Origin: Nostoc linckia z4
GTDB taxonomy: Bacteria > Cyanobacteriota > Cyanobacteriia > Cyanobacteriales > Nostocaceae
DNA length: 64,000 nucleotides
Assembly: GCF_002608075.1 (NCBI RefSeq)
Contig: NZ_LAHA01000020.1
Span: 1-64,000 of the forward strand
Reading direction: 5' to 3'
The position numbers were made by a program, and so were the translations under genes. Below are positions 15,507 through 24,712 of this stretch, in pieces. The notes under the pieces are model-generated. The model did no database searches. It was not told the origin of the DNA and saw only the letters and a list, made by a program, of their open reading frames with translations. Each line of letters begins with the position of its first letter. Position 1 is the stretch's first letter.

Positions 15507-18500
15507 TCACATATTTAAAAATCCACTACTTTGGAAATAATTTAAATATTTCCTAATTAATTCTGTATTCATTGATGGACATCTGGTAGACGTATCAGCA
15601 ATTGCATTTAGTGTATTGCGACAGTCTAAATCAGCAGTATTTTGATATAGCTCCCAAGCAGCTACTTGTTGATTCACTTTTTCGGTGAACATAGGCAAAA
15701 GAGGGAATAAAGGATTTGATTGGGAATACTGAGCTTGATTAATTAACTTCTCTGTCCATTGAGAATAGGGTACTTTCTGAAGCTGGTATCCACAAGCCGA
15801 TATCAACTCAAATAATTGAATTAAATCGATGTTTTCTGATGGTAAAGGTACTATATGAAAAGCCTTTCCTAAAGATTCTGGCTTTTGAGATATTGTGACA
15901 ATGGCTTTACTAGCATAATCTACAGTAATTAAATCTTGTTTTTGATTAATTAATTCTGGAAAACTACCTACTTGGATACAACCTTTAATTAATCTCGATA
16001 TGAAATCATCTGTATTAGTTACACCAGTTTGGGAATGACCCATTAAAAATCCCGACCTGATGACTGTTACAGGGATTCCTCTAGATTTAGCAATCCAAAC
16101 AAGTTTTTCAGCCACCCATTTACTTTGTGTATAGCCAATTTCTTGAGAAAGATAAGGTTCACTTTTATCAATATCATCATCCTCATAAACGATATCTATT
16201 CCATTTAAACAAGCCATTGCCCCAAAAACAGCCATTGTTGAGATGTAGTGTACTGGCTTGATTTTTTGTTGACACGCTAATCTCAGAACTTCTTGCGTAC
16301 CAAGAACATTTGCTGCCTTAACTACAGAATATGGTTTAGCAAAGTTGACTTGAGCGCCACTATGATAAATAACGTCGATTTGTGCTGCTAACTTTTCAAA
16401 TTGCTCTAGAGAGATACCAAAACCAGATAAAGCTAAATCTCCTGGTATGGGAATGATTCTAGAGCTTTGCCTTGCATCCCAAATTAAATATTTTTCTAGG
16501 GTTTCCTTTAGTCTTTTAAAACCTTCAGTTTCGTTTTTAGCACGCACCAGACAATATATTTTTGCCTGAGTTTGCTGTAGTAATTCATGTACTAAGAAAG
16601 CACCTAAAAAGCCTGTTGCTCCTGTGAGGAAAATATGGCTTGGCTGAGTGATATCCTGAGTAAATACTGTCGGAGAATAGATGTTTGCATCGAGTACAGC
16701 TTCAGCTTGGAGATTAACAACAGTATTGAGAACAGTAGTGTCTTGTTGATGGAGTTTTTCAAGAATTTGGCTGAGTCCTTCGATGGTTTGCTGCTCAAAA
16801 ATACATCTGACTGGCAGTTCTACTTGAAAAGTTTCTCGTACAGACATGATTAACTGAGTTGCTAATAGGGAATTACCACCGAGTTCAAAGAAATTATCTT
16901 GAATTCCCACAGCATCGCTACCCAATACCTTAGTCCAAATAGCAACCATTTTCTCTTCGGTAGGAGTACGAGGTTTAATTAATGTAGCTTCTAGGGTGGT
17001 TCTGGATCGATCTGGGGCAGGTAGCGATCGCCGATCTAACTTACCATTAGGTGTTAGTGGCAATTTCTCTAAGCATACAAAGGCTGTAGGCACCATGTAT
17101 TCCGGTAGCTTTTGTTCCAGAAAACGGCGGAGTTCCACTGCTATTTTGCGGCTAAATTTGCTCTGTAGAGGTTGATTGGCATAGTAATTCCAAGGTTGAA
17201 TAGAAACTGCATCTTCATCAGCAGTGGCTACCCCTTCAACTTTTTCTCTGTGGCGATGTCTAAAAACTACGTCGTAACAATCAACTAAACTCGATTCCGA
17301 CCAAGTAATATGCAGCAAATAAGGTAAATCTTCGCTCAAATTCCACAATTCTTCCGGATCGATACCAATTTGGGGAAGTTGTTCTAAATGCGATCGCAAT
17401 TCTTCTACAGTCTTCGGCATATCTGCGCTATTGAGCAATTCTATAGTTTTCACTTCCTGAATTACTCTGGCATTGGGTACATTTTTAATTCCTAGAATCT
17501 CTGGCTGAGTTGCTAATAACAGATGGCGAACAGATGACAAAGTTAGCTGTTGCTGTTGCCAATCCAACCAAGTAATTCCAACAGTGTCATCGCTATTAGT
17601 TCCTATATGTAAAATTGCATCGTAGCGGAATTTTGTCATTTCATTGTGATGCTGACCCCGTTTGAGTTCAATTTCCACGCGACCAATCTTAGGCAAATGT
17701 TGTTGCAATGCCCGAAAAAAGTCTGGGTGAATTACCAATTCTTCCTCTTGGTTAAGGCGTTGGCGAATCTGCTCTTGTAATTGGATTGTGGAAAGTGTGG
17801 ATGATGCTTGATACAGTGCTACAGAAGTGTGGTAAGCCTCTAGTAAAGGTAGACTGCGTACATCTCCAATAAATATCAAACCACCAGGCTCCACAGCATT
17901 AACAGCTCCCGTCAAAACTTGCAGCAAATAGTCAATGCTAGGAAAATACTGAATTACCGAATTGATAATTACCGTATCGAAGGTATTAGCTTCAATACCT
18001 GCAAAATTGTCAGCCGGTCTGGGTAACAAAGTCAGTTGCGGCCAATCTGGATGGGACATTTGCAGCCGTTGGATTTGTCGCAGTGCTTCCGGTGCAAAAT
18101 CAGTACCCCAATATTTACTGCAATGGGAAATAATTCTGCATAGCAACAAACCCGTACCGCAACCAATTTCTAGTACTTGGCTTGGTTGTAAAGAAAGAAT
18201 GCGTTCAACAGTACAATCTACCCACTCACGCATTTGTGCGGCGGGAATAGGCAAACCCGTATAACTACTGTTCCAACCAATAGTATTGAATACTTGGTTT
18301 TCTTCCTTAGTAGTTTGTTTGTAGGTTTGATCGTAAATTGTTTGCCACTGGGAAAGGTGTTCGGTTTGCCAATTTGCTAATAATGGAGCATTCTCATCTT
18401 GTTGATTTTGCACCACATAAGCCACTAAACGCTTTTGTCCAGGTACATCTTCCCGATCTATGACCACAGCTGTTTTCACTGAAGGATGTTGCGCCAAAAC

Positions 18501-21500
18501 CCCTTCAATCTCTCCTAATTCAATTCGGAAACCACGAATTTTTACTTGGTGGTCGATACGACTGAGATACTCGATATTGCCATCGGGGAGATAACGAACT
18601 AAATCCCCCGTTTTGTAAAGGCGATCGCTTGCTTGTGATTTATGAAATAAATTAGGAATAAATCGAGCATCTGTAAGGTCAGGACGATTGAAATAACCAC
18701 GCGCCAAACCAGCACCACCAATGTAGAGTTCTCCTGGTACACCTACAGGCACGGGTTGTAACTGAGAGTCAAGTATATAAAACTGAGTATTGGCCATGGG
18801 GCGACCAATTAGAACTTGTCCGTCTTCAGATACAACTTTATATGTTGCTGACCAAATGGTAGTTTCAGTGGGGCCATAAAGGTTCCATAAGGTAGCACAT
18901 CGCTGTTGCAACTGTTGAGCTAATTTTTTCGGCAAAGCTTCCCCGCCACACAGGATTTTTAAATTTTTTCTGCCTTGCCAACCTGCTTCTAGAAGCAGTT
19001 GCCAAGTGGCTGGGGTTGCTTGCATGACGGTAACGCCATTGGTTAATTTTGCCATTAACGCTGTGCCATCCATAGCCTCTTCCCGACTGGCCATCATCAC
19101 ACAAGCACCGAGAGTCATGGGTAGGAAAATTTCGAGTACGGCAATATCAAAGGATAAAGTAGTAACCGAAAGCAGTATGTCTTGCTCTGTCAGTTCCAAA
19201 TGCTGACCCATGAAGTGGAGGAAATTAACCACAGAACGGTGCATAATTTGTACACCCTTCGGTTTGCCAGTGGAACCGGAGGTGTAGATTACATAAGCTA
19301 AGTTCTCAGAATTAGCATTACCATCGAGATTATCTTGGCTTTGTGTTGTAATATCCTGCCAGTCTCGATCCAAACAAACAATCTGCCCTTGATGTTCGGG
19401 AAGTTGTGCCAACAAATGTTGCTGGGTTAAAAGTACTGATAGCTGGGAGTCTGACAGCATTAAAGATAAACGCTGTTGGGGATAAGCTGGATCTAGAGGT
19501 ATATAAGCCCCACCAGCTTTGAGAATCCCCAGCAGAGCTACAATCTTCTCCAAAGAACGTTCTAAACAAATCCCCACCAATACATCCGGCCCTACACCTA
19601 AAGCTTGTAAATGACGGGCTAACTGATTGGCTCTAGCATTCAACTCGCGATAGGTTATTTGTTGATTTGCAAATGTCGCCGCTACAGAATCCGGTACACG
19701 CTGTACTTGGGCTTCAAATAGTTGATGAATGCAAATTTGTTGGGGGAAATCACTTTGAGTTTGATTCCATTCCACCAATAATTGTTGGCATTCAGCAGAT
19801 GTTAAAAGCGGTAAGTCTGCAATCTTCTGGTCTGGATTAGCGACAATTCCCGCAACTAAAGTTTGGAAATTTTCCCCTAACCGAGAGATAGTGGCAACAT
19901 CAAATAAGTCAGTACTGTATTCAAACCAGCCACTAATTCCTTCTGGGGTTTCAAATAATTCTAGGAATAAATCAAACTTCGCTGTACCATTGTGTTCCAA
20001 GCGATGATTGATTGTTAAACCAGAAAGTTCCAAAGCTTGCATAGGTACATTTTGCAGCGCAAAGCAAATTTGGAATAAAGGATGGCGGCTTAAATCCCGC
20101 TCTGGTTCTAGTTCTTCTACCAGTTTTTCAAAGGGTATATCTTGGTGAGCGTAAGCTTCTAAAGTGACTTCTCGGACTTGTTTGAGCAGCTGGCGGAAGG
20201 TGGGAGAACCAGAAAAATCACTGCGTAGTATTAAAGTGTTAACAAAGAATCCGATTAAACTTTCAATTTCCTGATGATGACGGTTGGCAATTAAAGAACC
20301 TACTGGAATGTCTTCGCTACTCGTATAGCGGTATAACAATGTTTGAAATGCTGCCAACAGAGTCATAAATAAGGTACATCCCTCTTGCTGGCTAAACCGA
20401 ATTACTGCCTCGCTGAGAGATTTAGAGAATGCTAAAGGTTGACGCGCCCCGCGATAAGTTTGAATGGCTGGACGGGGACGATAACTGGGTAACTGTAAAA
20501 TGGGTAAATCTGCTAATTGTTGCTTCCAATAACTTAGTTGCTCTGATATGACTTTTCCTTGCAACCATTGTTGTTGCCAAACAGCAAAGTCGGCATACTG
20601 AATGTTTAATTCACCTAAAGGAGAAGGTAAACCATTGGCAAAACTTTGATACAGCAATGTCAATTCTCGAAACAATACGCCCACAGACCAACCATCAAAA
20701 ATAATGTGGTGAATGCTCAAAAGCAGTAGAGATTCTTCTGCATCTATCTGGATTAAGGTTGCTCGCAATAACGGCCCCCGGTTGATATTAAATGGTTGCT
20801 GGAACTCTTCAATCTTCAATCGCCCAATTTCTATATCTTTTTCTAATTCAGATAAACAACGCAAATCAACCAGATGTATAGGTACACTCACAGCAGGAGC
20901 AATAATTTGTACAGACTGCCCATTTAATGAAGCAAAAGTGGTGCGTAAAACTTCGTGCCGCCGCACAATTTCGTTGATGCTTTGCTCTAAAGCTTTCACA
21001 TTTACCCGACCAAACAAGCGAAAACTTTGGGGAAAATTGTAAAGGGGACTGTCAGGTAACAGCTGTTCGAGAAACCACAATCTCTGCTGGGCAAAGGAAA
21101 GAGGTAAGTTTTGGTTGCGGGTTACAGGTGCTAGTGCCCAAGTGCGCCATTCTTGATGTTGCTTGAGTTGCACTTCGATACTTTCAGCCAAGCCCTCAAC
21201 GGAAGGTGCATCGAATAAACGCCGTAATGGTATATCCAATTGATAGGTATCTCGAATGCGAGAAGTTACCTGTGTGGCTAACAGTGAGTGTCCCCCCATC
21301 TCGAAAAAGTTATCGTGGACGCTAATGTGCTGCAAGTTTAAAACTTCCTGCCAAATTTTTGTGAGTACTTCCTCAACGGCGGTACGAGGTAAAACAAAAT
21401 CTTGCTCTGAATTCCATCGGTTGCTGTGTGGTACTGGTAGGGAGCGACGATCTACTTTGCCGTTGGGTGTGAGTGGCAATGCATTTAACATCACAAAACT

Positions 21501-24500
21501 TGAAGGCAGCATATAATCTGGTAACTTCTGTTGGAGAAATCTCCGAAGATTACCACTAATTGTCCGCTGCAAGGTTTTCCATAGATGTTGGGTTTCTAAG
21601 ATATGGTCTATGCTTTGGTTAAAGAAGACTTTTTCACTGGGTGTGAGAGTCAACTCAACACCAGCCCGCTTACCCCGACTCCAAGCAACGCAGCCATTTA
21701 ACCAAAGTTCTTCTGATATTATTGGCAACTTAAGACAAATACGGACTTGTTTACCTCTTGCCCAACTAAATGGCACATCTACTAAGCACACGCCACCATT
21801 GGAAATATCTTCTGTTTGCAGTTCTACTATCCGATTGTCATCAGTCTCTACTCGGCAAAGACTTTGGTAAGGTACTCGTTCGGGAATTAAGTTGGAAACA
21901 ATATAAGCAACTAAACGTTTGTTTCCAGGCACATCCTCACGCGCTATGACTGCGGCTTCGCGCACATCAGGATGTTGCAATAATATTGTCTCGATTTCTC
22001 CTAACTCTATACGGAAGCCGCGAATCTTCACTTGTTGGTCTATCCGACCGAGGTATTCTATATTCCCATTTGGTAAGTAACAAGCCAAATCGCCTGTTTT
22101 ATACAAGCGATGGGATGTAGCGTCAGGATTGGGAATAAAGCGTTCGTTAGTTAAATCTGGTCGATGGAGATAACCCCTAGCTAAACTATCGCCACCAATG
22201 TATAACTCTCCTGGAACACCGATAGGAACTGGCTTTAATTGACTATCGAGTATGTAGATTTGAGTGTTAGCTATGGGACGACCTATGGAGGGATAAGTAG
22301 GCCAGGAATCAGGATTCTTATCTAATGTTAAAGCTGTGACCACATGGGTTTCTGATGGCCCGTAGTGGTTGTGAAATGAGCAGTGTGGCAAGGATTTGAA
22401 TAATTTGACAATGGCTGGAGTAATTTGCAATTGCTCGCCTGTGGTGGTAACTTCTTTGAGGCTAGTAAATAATTCCCAGCCAGACGCAGCTAGTTCTGCC
22501 ATTTGCTGTAGTATGACCACAGGCAAAATCGCTTTTTCAATTTCTTGGTTGTGAATAAAGTGAGCTAAAGCTGTGGTGTCCCGGCGCAAGTTTTCTGATA
22601 TCAGAAACAAAGTTCCCCCGGAACACCAAGCCGCAAACATTTCATGAAAGCTAGCATCAAAGCTCAAGGAGGCAAATTGTAGGGTACGGACGCCTGTTAA
22701 TAGTGAGTTTAAATGCCATTGCAATAAATTCACTAAAGGACGATGAGCTAAACAAATACCCTTCGGTCTGCCTGTTGAGCCAGAGGTGTAGATGATATAT
22801 GCTAAATTCTCTGCTGTGACTTCTGTGGAGGGATTTTCCTGGCTGTATTGATTTATCTTGTCCCAGTCGGTATCTAAACAAATAACTTGTGCTTGATGTT
22901 TGGGAAGCTCTGATAATAATTGCTGCTGTGTGAGTAATATGGATATCTGCGTATCCTCAATCATGAAAGCTAAACGCTCTTGGGGATATGCCGGATCTAG
23001 TGGTAAATAAGCAGCACCAGCTTTGAGAACCGCCAAAACTGCGATCGCCATTTCCAATGTTCTCTCTACACAGATTCCCACAGGCATATCTGGTTTCACA
23101 CCCAAGGAATGCAAATAATGTGCTAACTGATTCGCTCGCTGATTGAGGTTCTGGTAAGTGAGTGAAGATTGTTCCGAGTGATTTTCTGCTTCTTGGATGA
23201 CAGCTAAGGTATGTGGCGATCGCTCCACCTGCGCTTCAAATAGTTGATGAACGCATTTATCTAATGCATAGTTAGTATTGGTCTGATTCCAATTGTCTAA
23301 TAACTCTTTTTTCTCACTTGGTGACAAGAGCTTGAGTTGATGAAAATACTCTGAATTTTGAATAATCTGATTTGCTAAAAATAGTAATCTCTCTAATACT
23401 TTTATATAAACAAAAGAAGCTTCATTATAAAATATTTCCATTTCTAAAGTTTCTAAAAAATCATTAATTATCAGATGAATTTCATTATCAGCAAAGGAAT
23501 TATGAATAGTTAATCTAAGATGTTCTTCAGTCAGAGGTAGATTAATAATACTGAAGTTATAAAAATTGTAGAAAAATTTTAATTGTTCGTCTTTGATAAT
23601 TTTGGTTTGCAGGAAAACAGAAATGTTTTGATAATGTTGCAAATTTTTGCGATAATCACTGATATAAGCAACATAATCCAAAATTTTGGAGTTTTTATCC
23701 AGCTTATTTTCAGGTATAATAATAGGAACTACTTGATAAAGACAACCTAAAACATCCAGATTTTGCTGCTCTCTTTTACCGATAATGTCGTAAAATACAA
23801 AATCTCCTGGTGCTTGTAAATACTTACTCAAATAAATACCATACACAGATTTAAAAAAAGCTGGCAGACTACATTTATTTAATTGGCAGTATTTTCTAAT
23901 TTCTGCTAGCTGATTACCAGTGATTTGTATTTTTTGAGATTGAGGTTTATTTTTTTCTTTCGGTTTTATATAAGACGTAACGGGAGTAATTTTACTTAAA
24001 GATTCCTGCCAATAATCCTGAATTTCTTGAGTATCAAATCTCAGCAGATGCTCCTCAACACCATCATAAAAAGAGCTAACTTCAAATTTTACAGGTATGT
24101 TACCCGCTTTTAAATCTAAATAGACTTTTCCAACTCTTTCAAAGAAAACTTTACCAGAATATCCATCAAAAAGAATATGAGGTGCACCTAAAATAGCAGT
24201 GTAATTGCCGTGTTGTTCTTTAACTAAAATATTTTTAAATAAATAATCTTTGTTTAATTCTACCTTGACTTTAATTTTATCTTGGATAATTTTCTCTAAA
24301 TTATGATAATTATTATGTTCTATATCGATAAATTCAAAATGAATGTCAGCATTTTTATCTACAAATTGAAAAGCCTCATTTCGGTAAAAAATAAATTTAG
24401 TTTTAATTGTGTCATCTGCTTGACAGACAATTTTGACTGCCTGTTCCCAAATAAATCGATCTAAATTTGCAGGTAACTTTATCGATAACCCTAAACTAAA

Positions 24501-24686
24501 AATAGTACTATCCGGATGAAGTATATTATCCAGATATAAGTCTCTTTGTGTAGTTGTTAACCGGGAAAGTTTTCCAATTCTTGATGATTCAAACGTCTCA
24601 TCTAGTATATTTCCTGCTACCAAAGCCATAAATACTTCGGAAATGGAAATAGTAGAAATATCTGTATCGTGAGTGTTGTTAATCAT
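15507..24686 (-). CDS. Two-module non-ribosomal peptide synthetase with PilZ- and methyltransferase-interrupted adenylation domains and reductive release
   Basis: The 3059-residue NRPS has this order: N-terminal condensation-type domain (about 38-440; HHxxxDG reads PHILFDG, keeping the second His), A1 (about 470-1085), T1 (GGHSLL about 1132), C2 (about 1190-1640; HHIIFDG about 1324), A2 (about 1650-2550), T2 (GGNSLL about 2600) and a thioester reductase (about 2680-3059; TGATGFLG and YTQSK). Both A domains have inserts between motif A8 (GRIDQQVKIRGFRIELGE) and the A10 motif PNGK. A1 carries a PilZ-like domain (about 933-1035; DISNGG, GCVAWSRGKRAGVELT). A2 carries a methyltransferase (about 2095-2505; VLEIGCGTG). 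The A2 specificity line reads D-I-L-Q-L-G-L-I-W, which I recall as glycine-type. A1 reads D-A-H-I-T-T-H-V-V, which I cannot assign. The expected product is an acyl or starter residue, X and an N-methyl amino acid, released as aldehyde or alcohol. The kinase gene ends 26 bp upstream, suggesting an operon. Confidence 0.95.
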   Translation of the reverse strand: MINNTHDTDISTISISEVFMALVAGNILDETFESSRIGKLSRLTTTQRDLYLDNILHPDSTIFSLGLSIKLPANLDRFIWEQAVKIVCQADDTIKTKFIFYRNEAFQFVDKNADIHFEFIDIEHNNYHNLEKIIQDKIKVKVELNKDYLFKNILVKEQHGNYTAILGAPHILFDGYSGKVFFERVGKVYLDLKAGNIPVKFEVSSFYDGVEEHLLRFDTQEIQDYWQESLSKITPVTSYIKPKEKNKPQSQKIQITGNQLAEIRKYCQLNKCSLPAFFKSVYGIYLSKYLQAPGDFVFYDIIGKREQQNLDVLGCLYQVVPIIIPENKLDKNSKILDYVAYISDYRKNLQHYQNISVFLQTKIIKDEQLKFFYNFYNFSIINLPLTEEHLRLTIHNSFADNEIHLIINDFLETLEMEIFYNEASFVYIKVLERLLFLANQIIQNSEYFHQLKLLSPSEKKELLDNWNQTNTNYALDKCVHQLFEAQVERSPHTLAVIQEAENHSEQSSLTYQNLNQRANQLAHYLHSLGVKPDMPVGICVERTLEMAIAVLAVLKAGAAYLPLDPAYPQERLAFMIEDTQISILLTQQQLLSELPKHQAQVICLDTDWDKINQYSQENPSTEVTAENLAYIIYTSGSTGRPKGICLAHRPLVNLLQWHLNSLLTGVRTLQFASLSFDASFHEMFAAWCSGGTLFLISENLRRDTTALAHFIHNQEIEKAILPVVILQQMAELAASGWELFTSLKEVTTTGEQLQITPAIVKLFKSLPHCSFHNHYGPSETHVVTALTLDKNPDSWPTYPSIGRPIANTQIYILDSQLKPVPIGVPGELYIGGDSLARGYLHRPDLTNERFIPNPDATSHRLYKTGDLACYLPNGNIEYLGRIDQQVKIRGFRIELGEIETILLQHPDVREAAVIAREDVPGNKRLVAYIVSNLIPERVPYQSLCRVETDDNRIVELQTEDISNGGVCLVDVPFSWARGKQVRICLKLPIISEELWLNGCVAWSRGKRAGVELTLTPSEKVFFNQSIDHILETQHLWKTLQRTISGNLRRFLQQKLPDYMLPSSFVMLNALPLTPNGKVDRRSLPVPHSNRWNSEQDFVLPRTAVEEVLTKIWQEVLNLQHISVHDNFFEMGGHSLLATQVTSRIRDTYQLDIPLRRLFDAPSVEGLAESIEVQLKQHQEWRTWALAPVTRNQNLPLSFAQQRLWFLEQLLPDSPLYNFPQSFRLFGRVNVKALEQSINEIVRRHEVLRTTFASLNGQSVQIIAPAVSVPIHLVDLRCLSELEKDIEIGRLKIEEFQQPFNINRGPLLRATLIQIDAEESLLLLSIHHIIFDGWSVGVLFRELTLLYQSFANGLPSPLGELNIQYADFAVWQQQWLQGKVISEQLSYWKQQLADLPILQLPSYRPRPAIQTYRGARQPLAFSKSLSEAVIRFSQQEGCTLFMTLLAAFQTLLYRYTSSEDIPVGSLIANRHHQEIESLIGFFVNTLILRSDFSGSPTFRQLLKQVREVTLEAYAHQDIPFEKLVEELEPERDLSRHPLFQICFALQNVPMQALELSGLTINHRLEHNGTAKFDLFLELFETPEGISGWFEYSTDLFDVATISRLGENFQTLVAGIVANPDQKIADLPLLTSAECQQLLVEWNQTQSDFPQQICIHQLFEAQVQRVPDSVAATFANQQITYRELNARANQLARHLQALGVGPDVLVGICLERSLEKIVALLGILKAGGAYIPLDPAYPQQRLSLMLSDSQLSVLLTQQHLLAQLPEHQGQIVCLDRDWQDITTQSQDNLDGNANSENLAYVIYTSGSTGKPKGVQIMHRSVVNFLHFMGQHLELTEQDILLSVTTLSFDIAVLEIFLPMTLGACVMMASREEAMDGTALMAKLTNGVTVMQATPATWQLLLEAGWQGRKNLKILCGGEALPKKLAQQLQQRCATLWNLYGPTETTIWSATYKVVSEDGQVLIGRPMANTQFYILDSQLQPVPVGVPGELYIGGAGLARGYFNRPDLTDARFIPNLFHKSQASDRLYKTGDLVRYLPDGNIEYLSRIDHQVKIRGFRIELGEIEGVLAQHPSVKTAVVIDREDVPGQKRLVAYVVQNQQDENAPLLANWQTEHLSQWQTIYDQTYKQTTKEENQVFNTIGWNSSYTGLPIPAAQMREWVDCTVERILSLQPSQVLEIGCGTGLLLCRIISHCSKYWGTDFAPEALRQIQRLQMSHPDWPQLTLLPRPADNFAGIEANTFDTVIINSVIQYFPSIDYLLQVLTGAVNAVEPGGLIFIGDVRSLPLLEAYHTSVALYQASSTLSTIQLQEQIRQRLNQEEELVIHPDFFRALQQHLPKIGRVEIELKRGQHHNEMTKFRYDAILHIGTNSDDTVGITWLDWQQQQLTLSSVRHLLLATQPEILGIKNVPNARVIQEVKTIELLNSADMPKTVEELRSHLEQLPQIGIDPEELWNLSEDLPYLLHITWSESSLVDCYDVVFRHRHREKVEGVATADEDAVSIQPWNYYANQPLQSKFSRKIAVELRRFLEQKLPEYMVPTAFVCLEKLPLTPNGKLDRRSLPAPDRSRTTLEATLIKPRTPTEEKMVAIWTKVLGSDAVGIQDNFFELGGNSLLATQLIMSVRETFQVELPVRCIFEQQTIEGLSQILEKLHQQDTTVLNTVVNLQAEAVLDANIYSPTVFTQDITQPSHIFLTGATGFLGAFLVHELLQQTQAKIYCLVRAKNETEGFKRLKETLEKYLIWDARQSSRIIPIPGDLALSGFGISLEQFEKLAAQIDVIYHSGAQVNFAKPYSVVKAANVLGTQEVLRLACQQKIKPVHYISTMAVFGAMACLNGIDIVYEDDDIDKSEPYLSQEIGYTQSKWVAEKLVWIAKSRGIPVTVIRSGFLMGHSQTGVTNTDDFISRLIKGCIQVGSFPELINQKQDLITVDYASKAIVTISQKPESLGKAFHIVPLPSENIDLIQLFELISACGYQLQKVPYSQWTEKLINQAQYSQSNPLFPLLPMFTEKVNQQVAAWELYQNTADLDCRNTLNAIADTSTRCPSMNTELIRKYLNYFQSSGFLNM

Positions 24687-24712
24687 AAATCAAGATTCCA
24701 TCGTGTAAAAAA

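Noticed and set aside
23890-24686. Possibility that the first condensation domain is a pseudo-domain because HHxxxDG reads PHILFDG
   Set aside because: The second histidine, Asp and Gly are present and the domain is full length, so loss of function is not supported by sequence alone.
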